Part shown: positions 1-5,618 of the stretch, piece by piece
How the letters are laid out: the number at the start of each line of letters is the position of its first letter
How positions within the stretch are numbered: position 1 is the first letter of the stretch
Assembly (NCBI GenBank): GCA_024278415.1
Contig: JAJRTI010000648.1
Span: forward strand, 1-8,426
DNA length: 8,426 bases
Origin: Planctomycetota bacterium
GTDB taxonomy: Bacteria > Planctomycetota > Brocadiia > JAJRTI01
Direction: 5' to 3'
Translations under genes and position numbers: made by a program
The notes under the pieces: generated by a model
Seen by the model: the letters and a program-made list of their open reading frames with translations, nothing else
The model's database searches: none
Told to the model about the DNA's origin: nothing

Positions 1-76
1 TCTTAGTCTTACTCATAAAACGCATGACACGGCGGAGGAGTAGGACAAAGAGTAAGACTAAGAGTAGGAGGGTGAC
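1..76. repeat. Hexamer repeat array with 14-bp inverted repeat
   Basis: Positions 1-14 (TCTTAGTCTTACTC) are the exact reverse complement of 50-63 (GAGTAAGACTAAGA), with 35 bases between them. The right part reads as consecutive degenerate hexamers of pattern TARGAS in phase: TAGGAC (41), AAAGAG (47), TAAGAC (53), TAAGAG (59), TAGGAG (65), then a diverged GGTGAC (71). The left arm is the same repeat inverted. It lies downstream of the stop of the minus-strand DUF2079 gene, so the RNA could fold here, but the stem is A/T-rich with no T-tract and is not a standard terminator. The repeat may extend past the left edge. Confidence 0.7.
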
Positions 77-83
77 AGAACAT

Positions 84-99
84 CGACAACATGTTGTCG
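84..99. repeat. 16-bp perfect palindrome, copy 1
   Basis: CGACAACATGTTGTCG is a perfect dyad with no central spacer. It begins 20 bases beyond the stop codon of the minus-strand DUF2079 gene. The same 16 bases recur at 7172-7187. It could be an operator for a gene left of the window, a binding site for a global DNA-binding protein, or a short transcript hairpin. The sequence shows only the palindrome and its second copy. Confidence 0.75.
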
Positions 100-118
100 C
101 CAGATTTACGCTAAGGAG

Positions 119-1489
119 CTAAAGACCTTCCTTCACAAACACAAACACGCCGTCCGACGCGAACGCGAGCTTGTGCGACTTCGCGCCCCGGCCCTTGCGG
201 AAGATGCGCCCCACCTGGCGGTTCGACCGAGGAGCCACGCCGTTCAGGTTGAGGATGACCACGTCGATGTCGGCCACGTCCTTGCCGCGCAGACAGCGCC
301 GGTCGATGTAGTACACGTTGCGGCGCTTGCAGACAGCGCTGAGCATCTCGTGGGGAGCGAGCACGCTCACGTTGGGGTCGTCAGGCACGAACATGAGCGC
401 AGCGCCAAGCGCGTCCCGCCACGCCGGCCTGCGGAACGGCCGGGCGTCGATCCAGGTCGCGTTGCCGAGCAGCGCGAGCGCGAGGACAGCAGCGATCGTC
501 CATCGCACGGGCGCGTTCAGCCACTGGCGCAGGCGCGCCGCGCCTTGCACCGCGCCCAGCGTGAGGAACACGCCCACGGTCATGGAGAAGTGGTAGTGCA
601 TGACCGTGAACAGATCCGACTGCACGGTCATGTTGATCGCGAGTTCCGGCAGCGCCAGCAGGCTCATGGGCCCCAGCAAGGGCAACGCCCCGCCGGCGAA
701 AAGCAAGCACTGGCCGAGATACGCGAGCCGGCGGCCGGCCAGGGCGCGGCGCACGATCTCCACGAGGCTGGAGGAGCCCCCCGCGCCGAAATACTCCATG
801 GACCGATACGCCCCCCCGCCGAGCGCGGGCGCGACGACGAAGATGAAGGCCGCCAACACCCCGGCGGCGAGCAACCCGGGCCCCAAGACCCATCGCCATT
901 CCCGTCGCTGCACGATCGCGACCGCGGCGAACATGAAGACCGCAAGCGCGAGGTTCTCCTTGCCTAGGCACGCGGCCCCGGCCGCGATCATGAACCCCGC
1001 GAACCGCCGGCGCTCGAATAGATAGGCCGCCCACAGGAGCACCGGCAGCGCAAACTGCGGCGCGTGCACCTGGTTCACGTGCTGCGACGCAACCGCGGGG
1101 TGGAGCACCACGGCCAGCGCGGCCAAGAACGCGGCCGCGTCGTCGCGCAGCCAGCGCCGCGCCAGAAGAAACGCCGGCGCCAGGCACGACGCGAGCGCAA
1201 AGCTCTGGAGCGCGAACAGGGTCTCCGTGTGCGGCGCGAGCCAATAAAACGGCAACAGCACGAGGAGAAAGAACGAGCAGTGGTCGGCGAAGTGGCAAAT
1301 GTCGAGCGTGGGGTTGTGCGCGAAACGGCCGTGCAGCGTGGACCACAGCAGATGCTCGAAGAGCGCGGTGTCCTCGCTCGTCGCCGCCATGGCGTTGTCC
1401 CGCACACACGCCGCACCTGCCCCGGCAAGGGTGATCGCGGCCACGGCGAGCAGCACCGCCACGCGCCAGCGCGCAGAGACGCGCCCCAT
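119..1489 (-). CDS. DUF2079 family polytopic membrane protein
   Basis: A 456-residue predicted membrane protein. After a first hydrophobic helix (about 8-28) comes the DUF2079-type pattern: an acidic SEDTALFEHLLWSTLHGRF stretch (38-56), HFADH (66-70) leading into helices near 72-88 and 93-111, VHAPQFALPVLLWAAYLFERRR (141-162), a KEN motif at 177-179, then helices near 203-221, 257-279, 296-316 and 330-344. The last 110 residues look soluble. DUF2079 proteins are often considered relatives of GT-C glycosyltransferases with lipid-linked sugar donors, but no activity is established and I infer none. The frame stays open upstream to 1816, but that would overlap rarA. A strong promoter predicts transcription from about 1531, leaving ATG codons at 1528 (nearly leaderless) and 1489; I chose 1489. 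Neither has a clear ribosome site. Confidence 0.85.
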   Translation of the reverse strand: MGRVSARWRVAVLLAVAAITLAGAGAACVRDNAMAATSEDTALFEHLLWSTLHGRFAHNPTLDICHFADHCSFFLLVLLPFYWLAPHTETLFALQSFALASCLAPAFLLARRWLRDDAAAFLAALAVVLHPAVASQHVNQVHAPQFALPVLLWAAYLFERRRFAGFMIAAGAACLGKENLALAVFMFAAVAIVQRREWRWVLGPGLLAAGVLAAFIFVVAPALGGGAYRSMEYFGAGGSSSLVEIVRRALAGRRLAYLGQCLLFAGGALPLLGPMSLLALPELAINMTVQSDLFTVMHYHFSMTVGVFLTLGAVQGAARLRQWLNAPVRWTIAAVLALALLGNATWIDARPFRRPAWRDALGAALMFVPDDPNVSVLAPHEMLSAVCKRRNVYYIDRRCLRGKDVADIDVVILNLNGVAPRSNRQVGRIFRKGRGAKSHKLAFASDGVFVFVKEGL

Positions 1490-1537
1490 GTTGGCTTCGC
1501 GGGCGGACGGTGGATCAGGTGCGGGCATGACGAGGCG

Positions 1538-1566
1538 ATGATAGTGCGCCGGCGCAGGTGCGTCAA
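1538..1566 (-). promoter_or_regulatory. Sigma-70-type promoter for the DUF2079 gene, dyad in spacer
   Basis: On the minus strand a -35 box TTGACG (1566-1561; 5 of 6 to consensus) is followed after exactly 17 bases by TATCAT (1543-1538; 5 of 6). Transcription would start near 1531. The spacer contains a perfect 12-bp palindrome TGCGCCGGCGCA (1545-1556), a typical place for a repressor operator. The promoter is inferred from sequence match only. Confidence 0.55.
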
Positions 1567-1595
1567 CATGGGCAGGAGGAGCCGACGGCGACGTT

Positions 1596-1624
1596 TTGAC
1601 TTCGGGCCCGGCCAAGTGTAGTCT
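1596..1624 (+). promoter_or_regulatory. Candidate promoter for rarA
   Basis: TTGACT (1596-1601; 5 of 6 to the -35 consensus), a 17-base spacer, then TAGTCT (1619-1624; 3 of 6 to the -10 consensus). It faces away from the DUF2079 promoter, and the two -35 boxes are 29 bases apart. The predicted transcript has a leader of about 70 bases. The weak -10 keeps confidence modest. Confidence 0.35.
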
Positions 1625-1634
1625 GGCCGCGGCA

Positions 1635-1686
1635 CGGAAGGCGAAGGCCTTCCGATCCGCCCAATCGGCCATTGGCAACCGCCAAT
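1635..1686 (+). repeat. Two small inverted repeats in the rarA leader
   Basis: CGGAAGG (1635-1641) pairs with CCTTCCG (1648-1654) around a 6-base loop, a 7-bp stem. Just downstream ATTGGC (1671-1676) pairs with GCCAAT (1681-1686) around AACC; CCAATCG also occurs twice in direct orientation (1661-1667, 1682-1688). The second hairpin ends 13 bases before the rarA start codon and could affect translation. There is no T-tract, so a terminator is unlikely. Confidence 0.45.
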
Positions 1687-1699
1687 CGAGAATCCAAGC

Positions 1700-3064
1700 A
1701 TGTCGCTCTTCGAGCCAGACGCACCGCACCCCGATGGGAAGCCCGCCGACCGGGCCATGCCCCTCGCCGCACGCATGCGGCCGCGCACGGCCGACGAGTT
1801 CGTGGGGCAGGAGCACTTCTTCGGCGCGGGCAAGTTGCTGCGCCGGCTGCTTGACGCGGACCGGCTCTCATCCGTGCTCTTCTACGGCCCGCCCGGCACG
1901 GGCAAGACCACGCTCGCGCACGTGATCGCCAACTCGACCCGCGCCCATTGCGTGGAGATCAACGCGGCCGCGTCGGGCGTGGCCGAGGCGCGGGAGTTGC
2001 TCAAGCTCGCGCAGAACCGGCTGCGCCACGAGGGCACGCGCACGGTCTTCTTCATCGACGAACTGCACCGGTTCAACCGCGCGCAGCAAGATATCCTCTT
2101 GCCCGACGTGGAGCGCGGCACGGTCATCCTCATCGGCGCGACCACGCACAACCCCTTCTTCAGCATCAATTCGCCCCTCGTCTCGCGGTCGCAGATTTTC
2201 GAGTTCAAGCCGCTCACCGAGGACGAAATCAAGACCATCCTCCGCCACGCGCTCGAAGACGAAGAGCGCGGGCTCGGCCAGTACCACGTCGATGCGCGCG
2301 ACGACGCGCTCGACCACCTGGCCGTCATGTCCGATGGCGACGCGCGCCGCGCGCTCAACGCCCTCGAGGTGGGCGTGCTCAGCACCGCTCCGAATGACGC
2401 GGGCGTGATCGTGTTCGACCGACCGACGGCCGAGGAGTCGATGCAGCGCAAGGCCATCGACTACGACCGCGACGAGGACGCACATTACGACGTCGCGTCC
2501 GCGTTCATCAAGAGCATGCGCGGCTCCGATCCGGACGCGGCGCTGTACTGGATGGCGAAGATGATCGAGGCCGGCGAGGACCCGCGGTTCATCGCGCGGC
2601 GCATGGTAATCTGCGCGGCGGAGGACGTGGGCAACGCGGCGCCCATGGCGCTCGTGCTCGCGACGTCGGCTATGCACGCCGCGGAGTTTGTGGGCCTGCC
2701 GGAGGCGCGCATCATCCTCGCGCAGGCCGTCACGTACATCGCTTGTTGCCCCAAGAGCAACGCGGCGTATTTGGCGATCGACAAGGCGCTGAAGGACGTG
2801 CGCGAGGGCCGCACGTTGCCCGTGCCGGACTCCCTCAAGAGCGGAGGCTACAAGGGCGCCAAGCGCCTCGGCCGCGCACAGGGCTACCAGTACGCGCACG
2901 ACCACGGCGACCACTGGGTCGACCAAGACTACATCCCCTGCGATAGGGTCTACTACGAGCCCACCGACCAGGGCGCGGAGGTGCGGTTCAAGCAGCGGCT
3001 GGAGGAGCTGCGCGCGAGGCGGAAGCGGGCGCGGGAAGAGGGGATTGACGACAGAGAATTGTAG
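1700..3064 (+). CDS. rarA: Replication-associated recombination protein A (RarA/MgsA AAA+ ATPase)
   Basis: A full-length 454-residue RarA, the bacterial homologue of Mgs1/WRNIP1, an AAA+ ATPase acting at stalled or gapped replication forks as a tetramer. Seen: the N-terminal RPRTADEFVGQEHFFG box (28-43), Walker A GPPGTGKT (63-70, K69), Walker B VFFIDELHRFN (116-126, D120/E121), sensor 1 in LIGATTHNP (144-152), arginine-finger region LVSRSQIF (160-167), and sensor 2 in GDARRALNALE (213-223). The C-terminal tetramerisation region follows, with GSDPDAALYWMAKMIEAGED (275-294), AQAVTYIACCPKSNAAY (341-357) and GYQYAHD (395-401). Most family members have TTENP at sensor 1; here E is replaced by His150. 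ATG at 1700 gives the usual start of the family; the ribosome site is weak (GAG at 1687-1689). The last 25 residues are charged and Arg-rich. Divergent from the DUF2079 gene, with no functional link evident. Confidence 0.96.
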   Translation: MSLFEPDAPHPDGKPADRAMPLAARMRPRTADEFVGQEHFFGAGKLLRRLLDADRLSSVLFYGPPGTGKTTLAHVIANSTRAHCVEINAAASGVAEARELLKLAQNRLRHEGTRTVFFIDELHRFNRAQQDILLPDVERGTVILIGATTHNPFFSINSPLVSRSQIFEFKPLTEDEIKTILRHALEDEERGLGQYHVDARDDALDHLAVMSDGDARRALNALEVGVLSTAPNDAGVIVFDRPTAEESMQRKAIDYDRDEDAHYDVASAFIKSMRGSDPDAALYWMAKMIEAGEDPRFIARRMVICAAEDVGNAAPMALVLATSAMHAAEFVGLPEARIILAQAVTYIACCPKSNAAYLAIDKALKDVREGRTLPVPDSLKSGGYKGAKRLGRAQGYQYAHDHGDHWVDQDYIPCDRVYYEPTDQGAEVRFKQRLEELRARRKRAREEGIDDREL

Positions 3065-3101
3065 ATTGAAGATTGGAGAGTGCAGATTGAAGATTGGGGG
3101 T
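3060..3101 (+). repeat. 21-bp tandem duplication built from heptamers
   Basis: AGATTGAAGATTGG occurs at 3063-3076 and 3084-3097 with a period of 21. Each copy is itself two heptamers, so the stretch reads AGATTGA, AGATTGG, AGAGTGC, AGATTGA, AGATTGG in phase from 3063 to 3097. It starts within the stop codon of rarA. No terminator hairpin is seen here. Confidence 0.8.
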
Positions 3102-3104
3102 ACG

Positions 3105-3134
3105 TTGCATCACCGTCGGGCCGAGTGATATCAT
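3105..3134 (+). promoter_or_regulatory. Candidate promoter for the sugar isomerase operon
   Basis: TTGCAT (3105-3110; 3 of 6 to -35), an 18-base spacer, then TATCAT (3129-3134; 5 of 6 to -10). The -10 lies within the palindrome TGATATCA (3126-3133). It would start transcription near 3141, about 40 bases before the first gene. The same TATCAT -10 appears in the DUF2079 promoter. Confidence 0.45.
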
Positions 3135-3179
3135 CCCCGCAACCACTCCGCACCCCATCCCCTCAACAGGAGTCCACCC

Positions 3180-3947
3180 ATGCCGAACATCCCTATCGCA
3201 TTGCAACTCTTCTCCGTGCGCGGCGAGTGCAAGAAGGATCTGTCCGCGGCCCTCAGGTCCGTGGCCAAGCTGGGCTACGCGGGCGTCGAGCCCTGGGGCT
3301 ACCAAGGCGACCGCCTTGAATGGATGGGCCACAGCGCCGCGGACGTGCGCAAGATGCTCGACGACAATGGCCTCACCTGCTGCGGCATCCATCTCAGCAC
3401 CCGCGCGATCCTGGGCGATAACCTCCAGCGTACGATCGGGCTGAACCAGACGCTGGGCAACCGGTTCCTGATCGTGGCCGCGGACAAGCCGCGCATGAGC
3501 GCGGTGGACACGATCGCCGAACTCGCGGGCATCCTCAATGATGTGGCCGAGAAACTCGCCCCGCTGGGCATGTTCGCCGGCTACCACGCGCACCCGTTCG
3601 ACTTCGAGGCCGTCGAGGGCGAGATCGCCTGGGACCGGCTCTTCAGCCAGACGCGCGAGGACGTGATCATGCAGATGGATACCGGCAACTGCGCGAAGGG
3701 CGGCGGCGACCCCATCGGCACGCTGCGCAAGTTCCCCGGCCGCGCGAAGTCCGTGCACCTCAAGGAATTCGACGCGCCCGAAGGCGGCGTCATCGGCGAA
3801 GGCAAGCTCGACTGGCCCGCCATCTTCGATCTGTGCGAGACGTCGCAGCCAACCGAGTGGTACGTCGTGGAGGAAGGCGGCGCGGAAGGCATGGGCTTCG
3901 ACGTGCCAAAGCGCAGCCTCGAGGCGCTGCGGGCTATGGGCAAGTAG
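3180..3947 (+). CDS. Sugar phosphate isomerase/epimerase-like TIM-barrel protein
   Basis: A complete 255-residue protein of the xylose isomerase-like TIM barrel superfamily (AP endonuclease 2 fold, PF01261), whose members isomerise or epimerise sugars, inositols and sugar acids with a divalent metal. Seen: QLFSVR on strand 1 (9-14), LGYAGVEPWG (31-40), GIHLSTR (69-75), GYHAHPFDFE (134-143) resembling the YHNHxxEF motif of this group, MQMDTGN (165-171), VHLKEFD (192-198), GEGKLDW (206-212) and YVVEEGG (228-234). Likely metal ligands are D167, H193 and E231 or E232. There is no signal peptide, so it is probably cytoplasmic. AGGAG at 3168-3172, seven bases before ATG 3180, fixes the start. It is the first gene of a pair with the isomerase beginning 61 bases downstream. 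The substrate cannot be read from the sequence. Confidence 0.9.
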   Translation: MPNIPIALQLFSVRGECKKDLSAALRSVAKLGYAGVEPWGYQGDRLEWMGHSAADVRKMLDDNGLTCCGIHLSTRAILGDNLQRTIGLNQTLGNRFLIVAADKPRMSAVDTIAELAGILNDVAEKLAPLGMFAGYHAHPFDFEAVEGEIAWDRLFSQTREDVIMQMDTGNCAKGGGDPIGTLRKFPGRAKSVHLKEFDAPEGGVIGEGKLDWPAIFDLCETSQPTEWYVVEEGGAEGMGFDVPKRSLEALRAMGK

Positions 3948-3954
3948 CAGCGCT

Positions 3955-3973
3955 GACGCGGGCGCCGCGCGTC
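3955..3973 (+). other. Short hairpin between the two isomerase genes
   Basis: GACGCG (3955-3960) pairs with CGCGTC (3968-3973) around a 7-base GC-rich loop, eight bases after the stop of the first gene. There is no T-tract. It might be an RNA processing or stability element inside the operon, but a chance hairpin is possible in such GC-rich DNA. Confidence 0.3.
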
Positions 3974-4008
3974 CGGCGTCTGCGCACCATGAATAGGCAT
4001 ACATCACC

Positions 4009-5472
4009 ATGAGAATCCAACGCCGCAAACCACTCGCCGCGCGCGTCGGCATCGTCGCGGTCGGCCATCACACGTACTGGGACCAGTTCGACGGCCTGCT
4101 CGATGAGTTGATGCGCAAGGTCGACGTGCTCGTGGGCAAGGTCGAGGCCCATGGCGTGGAAGTCGCCACGTTCGGCATGGTCGACAACGCGGAGGCCGCG
4201 TACGCCGCGCTGCCCAAGATCAGGGCCGCGGACCTCGATCTGCTCCTCGTGGACATGGCCACGTACGCCACGTCGTCCACCTTCGGCGTGCTCGTGCGCG
4301 AACTCGACGTGCCCATCGTGCTCGTCGCGCTCCAGCCCATGGCCGCGATGGACTACACGCGCGCAACCACGTACATGCAGCTCTGCAACGACGACTTCTG
4401 CTCGGTGCCGGAGTTCACGGGCGTCGCGATCCGCATGGGCAAGCGTGCGCCGGAAGTTGTGCTGGGCAAGCTCTACGACGACCCCGACGCGGACCGCGAG
4501 TTGGCGCAATGGCGCCAGATCGCGAAGGTGCTGCACGACCTCAAGCGCGCCCGCATCGGGCTCATGGGCCACGTGCTGGAGGCCATGCTCGACATGCACG
4601 TCGACCCCACCGCGATGACCGCGGCGTTCGGCTGCCACGTGGTGCTGTGCGAGCCCGACGAGATTGTGCGCCACTACCGCGTCGCGGACGCGGCGACCGT
4701 GGCCGCGAAGAAGGCTGAGATTCTCGCCTTCTTCGACACGCCCGACCCGGTCTCCGATCCGCTCACGAGCAAGCTGACCGACGAGGACATCGAGACGGCC
4801 GCGCGCGTGGCCGTCGCGCTCGACGCGTTCGTCGACGAGAGGAATCTCGACGGCCTCGCGTACTATTACGAGGCCGAGCCGGAGTCGGAGATGCGCAAGG
4901 TGGTGACGAATCTGATCGTGGGCAACTCGCTGCTGACCAGTGCGGGCTTTCCCATGTGCGGCGAGTATGACATCAAGACGTGCATCGCGATGCTCATCAT
5001 GGACCGGCTCGACATCGGCGGCAGCTTCGCGGAGTTTCACCCGGTGGACTTCGCGCGCGATACGGTGCTCGTGGGCCACGATGGGCCGCACCACATCAAC
5101 ATTGCAAACGGCAAACCCGTGCTGCGGAGCCTGAGCAAGTACCACGGCAAGCCGGGCTCGGGAGCGAGCGTCGAGTTCCAAATCGCTGAGGGCCCCATCA
5201 CGATGCTGAGCATTGGGATCACCGCCGGGGGGAAGCCCAAGTTCGTCATCGCGGAGGGCGAGTCTATTCGCGGGCCCATCCCCCCTACGGGCAACACGAA
5301 CACGCACGGGCGCTTCCTGCCGGACGTGCGCACGTTCCTCAAGCGCTGGGTGGCCGAGGGCCCGACGCACCACTTCGCGCTCGGCGTGGGCCATCACGCG
5401 GACGCGATCAGAAGAATTGCAGACGCCCTGGGCATCGAGGCCGCGGTGGTCACGCCGGGGGCGGGTGACTGA
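4009..5472 (+). CDS. L-fucose/L-arabinose isomerase-like protein
   Basis: A complete 487-residue cytoplasmic protein matching the L-arabinose/L-fucose isomerase superfamily, which interconverts aldoses and ketoses with Mn2+. The N-terminal half is a Rossmann-like domain (VGIVAVGHHTYWDQF 13-27; LDLLLVDMATYATS 76-89; VPIVLVALQP 101-110; IGLMGHVLEAMLDMHVDP 183-200). The C-terminal half carries the metal-site pattern: MCGEYD (E319), FAEFHPVDF (E342), GHDGPHH (H357, H361/H362), and PTHHFALGVGH (H454/H455, H462), placed like the two Glu and two His ligands of AraA. YHGKPGSGASVEF (378-390) and AEGESIRGPIPPTGNTNT (415-432) are typical of an AraA-like branch common in environmental bacteria and distinct from enterobacterial AraA. 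The ribosome site is weak; only an AGG lies upstream. It is downstream of the TIM-barrel gene in the same direction, suggesting one sugar pathway. Substrate is uncertain, so no symbol is given. Confidence 0.85.
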   Translation: MRIQRRKPLAARVGIVAVGHHTYWDQFDGLLDELMRKVDVLVGKVEAHGVEVATFGMVDNAEAAYAALPKIRAADLDLLLVDMATYATSSTFGVLVRELDVPIVLVALQPMAAMDYTRATTYMQLCNDDFCSVPEFTGVAIRMGKRAPEVVLGKLYDDPDADRELAQWRQIAKVLHDLKRARIGLMGHVLEAMLDMHVDPTAMTAAFGCHVVLCEPDEIVRHYRVADAATVAAKKAEILAFFDTPDPVSDPLTSKLTDEDIETAARVAVALDAFVDERNLDGLAYYYEAEPESEMRKVVTNLIVGNSLLTSAGFPMCGEYDIKTCIAMLIMDRLDIGGSFAEFHPVDFARDTVLVGHDGPHHINIANGKPVLRSLSKYHGKPGSGASVEFQIAEGPITMLSIGITAGGKPKFVIAEGESIRGPIPPTGNTNTHGRFLPDVRTFLKRWVAEGPTHHFALGVGHHADAIRRIADALGIEAAVVTPGAGD

Positions 5473-5481
5473 GTAACCACT

Positions 5482-5507
5482 GGCCACGGACCTCCACGTC
5501 CGTGGCC
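5482..5507. terminator. Hairpin 1 of the convergent spacer
   Basis: GGCCACGGAC (5482-5491) and GTCCGTGGCC (5498-5507) form a perfect 10-bp GC-rich stem with loop CTCCAC, ten bases after the isomerase stop. There is no T-tract. It could end or stabilise transcripts from both convergent genes. It is the first of four hairpins in a row. Confidence 0.55.
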
Positions 5508-5515
5508 TACCTGGC

Positions 5516-5533
5516 GCGGACCTCCTGGTCCGC
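5516..5533. repeat. Hairpin 2 of the convergent spacer
   Basis: GCGGACC (5516-5522) pairs with GGTCCGC (5527-5533) around TCCT: a perfect 7-bp stem, 18 bases in all. Its GGAC/GTCC core is shared with hairpins 1 and 4. Confidence 0.6.
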
Positions 5534-5551
5534 AAGAACTGCCAATGGATT

Positions 5552-5569
5552 GCGGATGGCGACGTCCGC
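5552..5569. repeat. Hairpin 3 of the convergent spacer, GNRA-type loop
   Basis: GCGGATG (5552-5558) pairs with CGTCCGC (5563-5569) around GCGA, with one T-G mismatch that becomes a U-G wobble in plus-strand RNA. The length (18) and stem (7) equal those of hairpin 2, although the loop differs. GCGA is a GNRA tetraloop in plus-strand RNA. Confidence 0.5.
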
Positions 5570-5577
5570 GCCGGGCG

Positions 5578-5603
5578 GGTGCTGGACGTGGGCGTCCAGC
5601 ACC
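5578..5603. terminator. Hairpin 4 of the convergent spacer
   Basis: GGTGCTGGACG (5578-5588) and CGTCCAGCACC (5593-5603) form a perfect 11-bp stem around TGGG. It is the strongest hairpin of the four and lies 15 bases beyond the stop of the minus-strand sulfatase-fold gene, so it may serve as that gene's terminator. There is no T-tract. Total length 26 equals hairpin 1. Confidence 0.55.
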
Positions 5604-5618
5604 AGTAACGTCCGCCGC

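Noticed and set aside
210..235. tRNA-like GGTTCGA element
   Set aside because: It lies inside the DUF2079 coding frame and no cloverleaf arms surround it.
381..1409. 342-codon frame within the DUF2079 gene in another minus-strand frame
   Set aside because: Arg/Ala/Gly-rich out-of-frame product; the DUF2079 frame has coherent transmembrane segments.
1490..1816. Longer DUF2079 protein starting at 1816
   Set aside because: It would overlap the start of rarA, cross both promoters, and add a 109-residue extension without family similarity.
1868..2926. 352-codon minus-strand frame opposite rarA
   Set aside because: Antisense shadow of rarA, with no recognisable motif and low-complexity Arg/Ala/Val composition.
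3934..5535. 533-codon open frame on the minus strand opposite the isomerase gene
   Set aside because: Its translation is a His/Arg/Val/Asp-rich shadow of a GC-rich gene. The plus-strand frame has clear family motifs from end to end.
5482..5603. CRISPR array
   Set aside because: The units are palindromes of unequal length with no identical direct repeat and no uniform spacers; no cas gene is present.
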